Assembly (NCBI GenBank): GCA_018262455.1
Contig: JAGSPR010000117.1
Location: forward strand, 1 to 22,451
DNA: 22,451 nt
Origin: Deltaproteobacteria bacterium
Lineage (GTDB): Bacteria > Myxococcota > Polyangia > Haliangiales > Haliangiaceae
Direction of reading: 5' to 3'
This document shows positions 16,580-22,451 of the stretch, piece after piece. The position numbers and the translations under genes are program-made. A model generated the notes under the pieces. It was not told the origin of the DNA. It made no database searches and saw nothing but the letters and a program-made list of their open reading frames with translations. Each line of letters opens with the position of its first letter. Position 1 is the first letter of the stretch.

Positions 16580-17335
16580 TCAGGGTGAAAGCGTGCCGGT
16601 CGTCGTCGGCTGGACAGCTGGCATCATCGGGTCGGGGAACGAGCTCGTGGTGCCCGCGGCCTGATCCGCAGTCTGCTGAGCCCTCACCCACTCGTCGCGG
16701 GCGCCGGTGGCCCTGTTCTTCTCGGACTCCGACTTGCTCTTCGCCGAGTTCGCACGCTTGTTGCGCTCGCCCTCCTGCTTGGGGAACGAATCGTAGGTGA
16801 TGCCCTTGGGCGCGATGTTGTTCTTCTGCGCGAGCTGCGCCTTCGCGAGCTCGTACTGTGCCTCGCGCCAGTACATGTTCTCCTGCGCCGTGCGCCACAC
16901 GCGCTTGAGGTAGCCGCGATACGCCTCGTAGTACTTGAGGCGCGCGTCCGCGGCCTTGACCGCGAGCTCGGCGCTCCGCAGATCCTTCTGCGCGACGTTG
17001 ACCTTGTTGGTGTCGCTCGAGGCCTCGGCGGACTTCTTGTTCGAGATGGCCGTGTTGACCTGCAGCTTCGCCTTCTCGCGTTCGTTACGGACGCCCGTGA
17101 GCTCCGACGTCACGGCGTTGAAGTCGGCCTCGGCCTTGGCGTTCTCCATCTTCGCGACCGACCAGTCGTTCTGGGTCTGCACGACCGACTGCTTCTGATC
17201 GAGCGGGATCGCCGCGATGTGCATGTCATCGAAGTGGCGACCGAGCGGACCCGGTGGCGAGTCCGACGAGCCTCCACCGCAGGCTGCCATGGTCGAGAGG
17301 AGAGTGATCGCGAAGATCTTCGAGAGTGCACGCAT
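16580..17335 (-). CDS. coiled-coil lipoprotein of unknown function
   Basis: The 251-residue product has a lipoprotein signal peptide (KIFAITLLSTMAAC, Cys19) followed by GGGSSDSPPG, a flexible linker fitting outer-membrane sorting. From about residue 45 to 150 it is rich in Ala, Lys, Glu and Gln with heptad-like spacing (MENAKAEADFNAVTSELTGVRNE, VAQKDLRSAELAVKAADARL), so a long coiled coil is likely. A Tyr-rich part follows (LKYYEAYRGYLKRVW, NMYWREAQYELAKAQLAQ), then a charged KSESEKNRATGARDEW region and a Pro/Thr tail. It resembles periplasmic coiled-coil or TolC-like helical hairpin proteins only in composition. No family recognised. It is divergent from coaX with a 52-base gap, and upstream of the response-regulator gene. 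Confidence 0.82.
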   Translation of the reverse strand: MRALSKIFAITLLSTMAACGGGSSDSPPGPLGRHFDDMHIAAIPLDQKQSVVQTQNDWSVAKMENAKAEADFNAVTSELTGVRNEREKAKLQVNTAISNKKSAEASSDTNKVNVAQKDLRSAELAVKAADARLKYYEAYRGYLKRVWRTAQENMYWREAQYELAKAQLAQKNNIAPKGITYDSFPKQEGERNKRANSAKSKSESEKNRATGARDEWVRAQQTADQAAGTTSSFPDPMMPAVQPTTTGTLSP

Positions 17336-17387
17336 AGTGGACGCGAGCCTACTACGGTCGTTCCCGGCGAGCTACCATCTACGGCGG

Positions 17388-18164
17388 ATGACCGCGCTGC
17401 TCGCTGTCGATGTCGGGAACACGAACACCGTGCTGGGGGTGTTCCGCGAGACCGGTGAGCTCGCGGCGCACTGGCGGATCCAGACCGTCGCCGCACGTAC
17501 CTCCGACGAGTACGCCGTGTTGCTCAAGACGCTGCTCGACATGGAAGGGTTTCCCTGGCGATCGATCGACGCCGGGATCATCTCGTCGGTCGTGCCCCCG
17601 GCCGTGTTCGGGCTCCAGCGGTTCTTCAAGACGCAATATGGCGGGCCCGCGCTCGTCGTCGGCCCGGGCATCAAGACCGGCATGCCGATCCTCTACGAGA
17701 ATCCCCGCGAGGTCGGCGCCGATCGGATCGTCAACGCGGTCGCCGCGTACGAGGAGATCAAGGCCGGTTGCATCGTCGTCGATTTTGGCACCGCGACGAC
17801 CTGGGACGTGATCAACCCCAAGGGCGAGTACATGGGCGGGGTGATCGCGCCCGGCATCCAGATCAGCTCCGAGGCGCTCTACGAACACGCGGCGAAGCTG
17901 CCTCGCATCGAGCTGACCCGTCCGGGCAAGGTCGTCGCACGCAACACGGTCGCCTCGATGCAGGCGGGGCTGATCTACGGCTACGCCGGGATGGTCGATG
18001 CGCTCGTCGATCGGATCCGCGGCGAGGTCGAGTTTCCGGCGCGCTGCATCGCGACCGGCGGGCTCGCGGCGTTGATCGCGACCGAGACCCGGACGATCGA
18101 AGCCACCGACGAGCTGCTGACGCTCAAGGGCCTCAAGATCCTCTATCACCGCAACGTCGGATGA
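17388..18164 (+). CDS. coaX: type III pantothenate kinase
   Basis: CoaX phosphorylates pantothenate with ATP in the first step of coenzyme A synthesis; the type III enzyme is not inhibited by CoA and uses a monovalent cation. The 258-residue length is normal for the family. Motifs of the ASKHA fold: N-terminal DVGNTNT (8-14), GPGIKTGMP (92-100), GADRIVNAVAA with the conserved Asp112, VVDFGTATTWD (130-140), GGVIAPGI (150-157) and a C-terminal TGGLA. The frame is open further upstream, but the ATG at 17388 places MTALLAVDVGNT at the exact family start. It is probably cytoplasmic. It is followed after 10 bases by a gene of unknown function. The usual partner birA is not in view. Confidence 0.96.
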   Translation: MTALLAVDVGNTNTVLGVFRETGELAAHWRIQTVAARTSDEYAVLLKTLLDMEGFPWRSIDAGIISSVVPPAVFGLQRFFKTQYGGPALVVGPGIKTGMPILYENPREVGADRIVNAVAAYEEIKAGCIVVDFGTATTWDVINPKGEYMGGVIAPGIQISSEALYEHAAKLPRIELTRPGKVVARNTVASMQAGLIYGYAGMVDALVDRIRGEVEFPARCIATGGLAALIATETRTIEATDELLTLKGLKILYHRNVG

Positions 18165-18174
18165 CCTGGGCCTC

Positions 18175-19530
18175 ATGATCCCCCACACCCCCCTCGAACC
18201 CAACCTGCTGTCGGCGGCCGCGCAGCGCGCCCTTGGCCCCGGCCCGGGCCGCACGATGGCCGCACGCGGCATGCTGCCGCTGCCTCCGCTGGATCAGGTC
18301 GCGGTGCTCTATCAGCTGGCCCTCGATCCGGACACCGCGATCTCGCAGGCCGCACGCGCGACCGCGGCGGGGCTCCCCGAGCGCCTGCTCGCCGGCACGC
18401 TCGCCGAGCCGGCGGTCGATCCGCGGGTGCTCGACTTCTTCGGCCAGCAAGCGACCGACAAGCCGGCCGTGTTCGACGCGATCGTCCTCAATCCGTCCGT
18501 CGCCGATCTCACGATCGCCACGCTGGCTGCGCGTGCCGGTGCCCGCGAGACCGATCTGATCGCGCAGAACGAGCAGCGCCTGCTGCGGCATCCCGAGATC
18601 ATCGCGGCGCTGTACATGAACCGGCGCGCCCGGATGTCGACGATCGATCGCGTCGTCGAGCTCGCGGTCCGCAACCACGTTCGCGTGCCCGGCCTGGCCG
18701 CGTGGGACGAGGTTGCGCGCGCCCTGACGAGCGAGCTGTCGTCGTCGGCGCACGTCGACGATGCCATGTTCGACGCGGTGATCGGGCCGCGCGACGACAG
18801 CGAGCTCACGTCCGGCGACGCCGAGCAGGCGCCGCCCGAAGCAGACGAGGTGCCAGCGGAGAGCCAGCTCAGCTCGAAGCTGCTCGAGATCCAGATCTTG
18901 CGCCCGCCGATGCCGACCGCGCGCGTGCCGCTGCGCCGGACCCGGGTCGCCATCGGCAGCGGCCCGTCCAACGATGCCAAGGTCGCTGACACCCCCGCGC
19001 AGTGGATCGTGGTCGAGCTCGACGACCAGGGCGCGAACCTTCACGTGGTCGCCACGGGCGTGCGGCACCGCGTCGCGCTCCACCAGTCGGCGACGATCGA
19101 CGGCGTGCGCGTGATGCTCTCGCCGATCCCGTTTCGCGATCTCCCCATCCCCGCCAAGATCCGCGCGGCGACCCTGGGCGACGCGTTCATTCGCGGCGAG
19201 GCGATCCGCGATCCCATGAAGCTCGTCTCGATGGCGGCGATCAAGTCCCCAGGCGTCACCGAGATCGAAGCGGCGCGCTATGCCGCGAACCAGACCCTGG
19301 CCGACGACGTGATCCGCCACATCGCGTCCCGGCGCGAATGGACCAAGTTGTACGGCGTCAAGGTGTCGTTGTGTCGCAACCCGAAGGCCCCGATCTCCGA
19401 GACCGTGCGGCTGTTGCCGTTCCTTCGCGAGCGCGATCTTCAGAGCCTCATCAAGTCGCGCGGGGTAGCCTCTGCGCTGGTGGCCCAGGCACGGAAGCTT
19501 CACATGCAGCGACGCGGCGGCGGTAAGTGA
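18175..19530 (+). CDS. conserved-looking protein of unknown function, helical ends around a beta-rich core
   Basis: The 451-residue product has no signal peptide. Residues about 40-185 are helical with HEAT-like spacing (VAVLYQLALDPDTAISQAARATAAGLPERLLA, RLLRHPEIIAALYMNRR). An acidic linker (186-235) leads to a beta-rich core (236-318), RTRVAIGSGPSNDAKVAD, that superficially resembles an FHA start but lacks the SRxHA motif. The C-terminus (325-451) is again helical and contains RNPKAPISETVRLLPFLRERDLQSLIKSRGVASALVAQARKL, a type of segment I associate with uncharacterised deltaproteobacterial proteins. No enzyme motif is seen. It starts 10 bases after coaX and its last four bases overlap the next gene (GTGA), so the three genes are probably one transcript. 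Confidence 0.8.
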   Translation: MIPHTPLEPNLLSAAAQRALGPGPGRTMAARGMLPLPPLDQVAVLYQLALDPDTAISQAARATAAGLPERLLAGTLAEPAVDPRVLDFFGQQATDKPAVFDAIVLNPSVADLTIATLAARAGARETDLIAQNEQRLLRHPEIIAALYMNRRARMSTIDRVVELAVRNHVRVPGLAAWDEVARALTSELSSSAHVDDAMFDAVIGPRDDSELTSGDAEQAPPEADEVPAESQLSSKLLEIQILRPPMPTARVPLRRTRVAIGSGPSNDAKVADTPAQWIVVELDDQGANLHVVATGVRHRVALHQSATIDGVRVMLSPIPFRDLPIPAKIRAATLGDAFIRGEAIRDPMKLVSMAAIKSPGVTEIEAARYAANQTLADDVIRHIASRREWTKLYGVKVSLCRNPKAPISETVRLLPFLRERDLQSLIKSRGVASALVAQARKLHMQRRGGGK

Positions 19531-20600
19531 CCCCAGCCCGCGACCCCAGGTTCGTCGCGCGCGTCGGGCTGGCAATCGTGCGCCCGCGGTGGGCGCTCTC
19601 GATCGCAGGCGATCGGCGGTTCGCCGGGCGCTCGGGCAGCGATCTGCTCGCGCTGATCGGCCTGGTGCTGCTGGCCACCGAGCTGCGCGGGTTGTTCGGC
19701 GCCGGGTGGATGGCCGCGGAGGTCCAGGTCAGCCTGGGGCTGCGCGTCGCGGTCCACGTGCTCACCCGTGCGCTGACGGTGGATCTCGGCTTCCTCTTGC
19801 TCGGCGCCTTGCTGCTGTGGGCGATCGCCGGCGCCAAGCGCGACCTCGGCCGCGCGTTCGATCTCGCGTGCGTCGCGGCGATCCCGCTGTTGCTCGTCGA
19901 TCTCGGCGCCACGGTGGTGGTGCGCGGGTTCGAGCTCGACGTCCCGCAGGTCGTGTCCTGGATGCTCGCCGGCACTTCGTGGGGCTGGAGCGGCGCGCTG
20001 ATCGCCCTCGCGACGCGCCCGGCGCGCGTGGCTCCGATGAAGCCGGCGCCCCCGCCCGATGTGGTGGTGCGCGCCGGGCGACACGCGGGGTGGGGCGTGA
20101 TCGGGGTCGCGCTCGTGGGGCTCGCGATGCAGACGCTCTGGATCGTGCGGCACCTCGAATCGATGCGTCCGGTGAGCACCGGCGAGCGTGCACCCGCGCT
20201 CGCGCTCCCGGCGATAGGTCCCGGCGGTGCGCCGGGGCCACAGGTCACGCTCGCGGCATCGCTCGGCAAGGTCACCGTGATCGACTTCTGGGCGACCTGG
20301 TGCGGTCCGTGCCTCAAGGCGCTGCCGGGGCTCGATCGGATCGCGCGCAAGCCCGACGTGACGGTCCTGGCGATCAACCTCGACGACGCCGCCGCGGCAC
20401 GCGCGCTGTTCGATGAACGAGGCTACGCGATGACGCTGCTCGCCGACGACGCCGAGGTCAGCGAGCGCTACGGGGTCACGACGATCCCCCACACCATCGT
20501 CGTCGGTCGCGACGGCACGGTGCAGCTGGTGGGCCGCGGCGCGGGGCTCGGGGACGTCGAAGCGGCGGTCGACGCGGCCATCGCCCGGCAAGCCCGCTGA
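19527..20600 (+). CDS. membrane-anchored TlpA/ResA-type thiol-disulfide oxidoreductase with Yip1-like membrane domain
   Basis: The 357-residue product starts at GTG 19527, overlapping the previous stop by four bases. The N-terminal half is a polytopic membrane domain with hydrophobic segments near 38-55, 70-100, 112-133 and 145-162, reminiscent of Yip1-type domains. A further membrane helix (about 189-207) anchors a C-terminal thioredoxin fold: VIDFWATWCGPCLKALP with redox cysteines C259 and C262, and the cis-proline TTIP (P321), then HTIVVGRDGTV. TlpA/ResA proteins reduce disulfides in exported proteins such as cytochrome c or copper-site proteins. The fold is probably on the outer face of the inner membrane. 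Fusion to a multi-helix membrane domain is less usual and could serve as an electron entry or a regulator. No cysteines for a DsbD-like path are obvious apart from C115. Confidence 0.87.
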   Translation: MTPARDPRFVARVGLAIVRPRWALSIAGDRRFAGRSGSDLLALIGLVLLATELRGLFGAGWMAAEVQVSLGLRVAVHVLTRALTVDLGFLLLGALLLWAIAGAKRDLGRAFDLACVAAIPLLLVDLGATVVVRGFELDVPQVVSWMLAGTSWGWSGALIALATRPARVAPMKPAPPPDVVVRAGRHAGWGVIGVALVGLAMQTLWIVRHLESMRPVSTGERAPALALPAIGPGGAPGPQVTLAASLGKVTVIDFWATWCGPCLKALPGLDRIARKPDVTVLAINLDDAAAARALFDERGYAMTLLADDAEVSERYGVTTIPHTIVVGRDGTVQLVGRGAGLGDVEAAVDAAIARQAR

Positions 20601-20630
20601 CGACCGGGCAGATCCGGAAGGGCTTATCGA

Positions 20631-20648
20631 AGCACCGCACGTGGTGCT
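20631..20648. other. weak inverted repeat upstream of the small zinc-finger gene
   Basis: AGCACC and GGTGCT flank a 6-base centre (gcacgt) in the 76-base gap before 20677. A 6-bp stem of this kind could be an operator half-site pair or chance; no T-run follows, so it is not a usual terminator. Confidence 0.25.
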
Positions 20649-20676
20649 CGCGCGCGTGCTCGTGTTACGACGGGGC

Positions 20677-20874
20677 ATGGCCAGCCTCGTCTGCGCCACG
20701 TGCCGCAAGCTGATTCCACTGGGAACCTCGGCTGTTCGTTGCACGGTGGCCTCGTGCAATACCGGACGGCTGAAGCTGCGGTTCTGCTCGGTCGTGTGCT
20801 GGGAAAAGCACATCCCGACCGCCCGACATCGCAAGGCGGCTTACATCCTCGAGTCGCTCGATCGGCCCGAATAG
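20677..20874 (+). CDS. small zinc-finger protein
   Basis: The 65-residue product is basic and compact, with regularly spaced zinc ligands: CATC (C-x2-C, residues 6-9), RCTVASC (C-x4-C), FCSVVC (C-x3-C) and HIPTARH (H-x5-H). The FCSVVCWEKHIPTARH segment is like the end of a MYND-type or treble-clef finger. Such short proteins are found in myxobacteria, but I do not know a function; nucleic-acid or protein binding are possible. The frame is open to a GTG at 20641, but the ATG at 20677 has GGGG just upstream and begins the folded part, so it is preferred. It precedes the FAM20-like gene, whose neighbour downstream is also a Cys-rich zinc protein. Confidence 0.8.
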   Translation: MASLVCATCRKLIPLGTSAVRCTVASCNTGRLKLRFCSVVCWEKHIPTARHRKAAYILESLDRPE

Positions 20875-20922
20875 CGGCCCTCGCAGTCACCGACCCCGCA
20901 GGTGTTGCGGAGGCAGCTGAAA

Positions 20923-20952
20923 TTGCGAGGAGTTACGCGCGCATGGTATTTT
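20923..20952 (+). promoter_or_regulatory. candidate promoter of the FAM20-like gene
   Basis: TTGCGA (20923-20928, 4 of 6 to TTGACA), 18 bases, TATTTT (20947-20952, 4 of 6 to TATAAT). The predicted transcript start falls at about 20959, where an in-frame GTG lies. This suggests a leaderless message and supports the later start codon. Found by eye. Confidence 0.33.
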
Positions 20953-20958
20953 GTCTGC

Positions 20959-22047
20959 GTGCGACTCGGGACCTGCATCGCGCTCGAGCTTGCCCTGGCA
21001 GCTGGGGCAGTCGGCGGCGTGTGGCTGGGTGCGGGCCAGCTCGCGACGCGCGCGGGTGACTACCTCACGAGGCGCGAAGCAGTCGCTGCCACGACGGCTC
21101 CGGCGCTGACTCCCGAGCCGCTGCCGCGCGCGCACCTCCCGCTCACGCTACCGAAGCCCGTCGTGACCAACGTGTTCGGCGTGCCGGACGACGAGTTGCT
21201 CGCTCCGCTCGGCGCGGCGCCGGTCAAGAAGATCAAGCTGAACCGCGGCGGGACGTCGCTGTCGATCCGGCTCGACTTCGAGAACGGCGCGCGTGCGTCG
21301 TTCAAGCCCGAGCAGATCTACACGCAGTCCGATCCGCGGCGCGAGATCGCGGCCTATCGCATCGATCGCTTGCTCGGCGTGGGCCACGTCTCGCCGACGA
21401 AGGAGATCGCGGTCCCGCTGCAGCAGCTGCTTCGTGGCGCGGCCGACCAGGAGTTCCGCGCCTACATCACCTCGCGAATCATGGACGAGGCCACGATCCG
21501 CCAGGGTGTGGTGCACGGCGAGGTCTCGTGGTGGATCCCGGAGATCGTGCTCGCCCGGCTGGGTTCGCTCCGGATCGACGAACCGGCCGGTCGCGAGCTG
21601 TGGACCAGCTATCTCCAGGTCGGCGCGCAGATCCCTCCCGAGCTGCAACCGATGCTCGAGCAGATCTCGCTGTGCGTGCTGTTCGACGTGCTGATCGACA
21701 ACTCGGACCGCTGGACTGGCTCGAACACCGAGATGTCGCCCGACGGCAAGCTCCTCTACTTCATGGACAATACGTTGTCGTTCTCGCTCGCGAAGTATGG
21801 TCACGAGGCCAACGTCGACGCGATGCGACGGATCCAGGTGTTCCCGCGGAAGTTCGTGCAGCGGCTGCGTGGACTCACGCACCAGGCGCTGGTGGAGGCG
21901 CTGGCGATGGATCCCGAGAGCACGCTCGCACCGCTGTTGCGACCCATCGAGACTCGCGCGGTGATCGCTCGGCGTGACAACATGCTGCGGTACATCGACC
22001 AGCTGATCGAGCGATTCGGCGAGGACGCTGTGCTGGCCTTCCCATGA
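20959..22047 (+). CDS. membrane-anchored FAM20C-like atypical protein kinase (candidate)
   Basis: The 362-residue product (from GTG 20959; a GTG at 20902 is the alternative) has an N-terminal hydrophobic segment (LGTCIALELALAAGAVGGVWLGAG, about 3-26), so the rest is probably outside the cytoplasm. Its core follows the order of FAM20-family secretory kinases: a strand pair then ASFKPEQ with candidate nucleotide Lys116, REIAAYRIDRLLGVGHVSPT with Glu129 (FAM20C reads [20 protein letters not shown]), then FDVLIDNSDR with candidate catalytic Asp250 (FAM20C [13 protein letters not shown]), then LLYFMDNTLSFSLAKYGH with metal-site Asp270 (FAM20C HLDNGRGFGKYSH). The match is by eye from memory. Other members of the same broad superfamily (HipA, PI3/4-kinase-like, CotH) are alternatives. 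Its stop overlaps the next start (ATGA), so the two are coupled. Substrate unknown. Confidence 0.75.
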   Translation: MRLGTCIALELALAAGAVGGVWLGAGQLATRAGDYLTRREAVAATTAPALTPEPLPRAHLPLTLPKPVVTNVFGVPDDELLAPLGAAPVKKIKLNRGGTSLSIRLDFENGARASFKPEQIYTQSDPRREIAAYRIDRLLGVGHVSPTKEIAVPLQQLLRGAADQEFRAYITSRIMDEATIRQGVVHGEVSWWIPEIVLARLGSLRIDEPAGRELWTSYLQVGAQIPPELQPMLEQISLCVLFDVLIDNSDRWTGSNTEMSPDGKLLYFMDNTLSFSLAKYGHEANVDAMRRIQVFPRKFVQRLRGLTHQALVEALAMDPESTLAPLLRPIETRAVIARRDNMLRYIDQLIERFGEDAVLAFP

Positions 22048-22451
22048 TGACGAACTGTCCGATCTGTAACCGACCCGTGGACCCGTTGCGCGCACGCGCG
22101 GTCGGCGTCCGAGACGGCAAGGTCGTCGGGTATTGCAGCACCGAGTGCGCGACCAAGGCCGAAACCGTCACGGCCACCCCGGCGCGCGGGGTGCCGGCGA
22201 GAGTGCGCACCCCGGTGCCGATGATCGACAGCGGCCCGGTCATCGAGATCCTGCACGAGCCCGCCTCGGGGGTGGTCACGAGCGCGCGCGACGAGCGGCT
22301 GCCCACCGGCCCGGTGCCCAAGGTGATCGTGGAGGCCGAGGTCAAGGACGCGGCCGCACCGACGAGGAAGTCCGCACCGGTCATGGCACCGGTCATGGCA
22401 CCGGCTTCGGCCTCGGGATCGATCAAGACCGAGACTTCGGCGGATGACTCG
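22044..22451 (+). CDS. Cys-rich zinc-binding protein with disordered tail (partial, runs off right edge)
   Basis: The open frame starts at ATG 22044, overlapping the stop of the FAM20-like gene as ATGATGA, and remains open for 136 codons to the window end. The N-terminus MMTNCPICNRPVDPLRARAV continues to GYCSTECATKAE: Cys5, Cys8, Cys31 and Cys35, a C-x2-C...C-x3-C arrangement like TRASH/YHS or other treble-clef metal-binding fingers. After residue 40 it becomes Pro/Ala/Val/Thr-rich (VPARVRTPVPMIDSGPV, VTSARDERLPTGPVPK) and low in complexity, including a 12-base tandem repeat near 22374-22404. The C-terminus is not in the window, so the overall function cannot be judged. It is probably cotranscribed and translationally coupled with the upstream kinase-like gene. 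Confidence 0.7.
   Translation, partial: MMTNCPICNRPVDPLRARAVGVRDGKVVGYCSTECATKAETVTATPARGVPARVRTPVPMIDSGPVIEILHEPASGVVTSARDERLPTGPVPKVIVEAEVKDAAAPTRKSAPVMAPVMAPASASGSIKTETSADDS
22374..22404 (+). repeat. short 12-base tandem repeat in the partial zinc-protein gene
   Basis: The unit gcaccggtcatg occurs twice in full (22374-22385, 22386-22397) and the first seven bases recur at 22398-22404. It encodes APVM repeated in the low-complexity tail. Confidence 0.8.

Noticed and set aside
20902..20958. GTG at 20902 as start of the FAM20-like gene.
   Set aside because: It would add 19 residues before the membrane segment without a ribosome site. The promoter-like pair places transcription start near the GTG at 20959. 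Not excluded.

Overview
The window comes from a high-GC bacterium whose gene content points to the Myxococcota (deltaproteobacterial myxobacteria), possibly the Haliangium/Kofleria side. This placement is an inference. It rests on two large membrane-anchored Ser/Thr kinases, several PEGA-domain proteins, Cys-rich lipoproteins with beta-helix repeats, and a composite response regulator/GAF/HD-GYP system. There is no phylogenetic marker of useful length: only 33 codons of gyrA are inside the window. No tRNA, rRNA, insertion sequence, prophage or CRISPR array was seen, and no intergenic gap exceeds 300 bases.

Layout. (1) The left edge holds the first codons of gyrA (minus), divergent from a SPATA20/YyaL-type thioredoxin-domain protein (279-2309, plus). 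(2) A minus-strand pair follows: a receptor-like Ser/Thr kinase with C-terminal TPRs and a small four-helix membrane protein. The kinase is divergent from a plus-strand pair, an alpha/beta hydrolase and the GTPase HflX. The start codons of the two divergent units nearly or actually overlap. (3) From 17335 down to 8109 a long minus-strand run carries a coiled-coil lipoprotein, a response regulator-GAF protein and a separate HD-GYP domain (apparently one broken gene), a kinase ending in a PEGA domain, a PEGA protein translationally coupled to it (TGATG), two lipoproteins, and a TPR/PEGA membrane protein. This looks like a cell-envelope sensing and cyclic-di-GMP/phosphorylation neighbourhood. (4) The plus strand from 17388 to the end holds coaX (type III pantothenate kinase), a protein of unknown function, a membrane-anchored TlpA-type thiol-disulfide protein, a small zinc-finger protein, a membrane-anchored protein resembling the secreted kinase FAM20C, and a truncated zinc-finger protein overlapping its stop.

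The most interesting items are the FAM20C-like protein near the right edge, with the eukaryotic secretory-kinase motifs in the right order behind a membrane anchor, and the response regulator/HD-GYP gene that seems to have lost its linker and reading frame at one point. Secondary signals are recurring -10-like boxes only 6-12 bases from start codons (possible leaderless mRNAs), a perfect 8-bp inverted repeat beside a TATACT box at 9601-9629, and a tandem tetrapeptide repeat in the second kinase.
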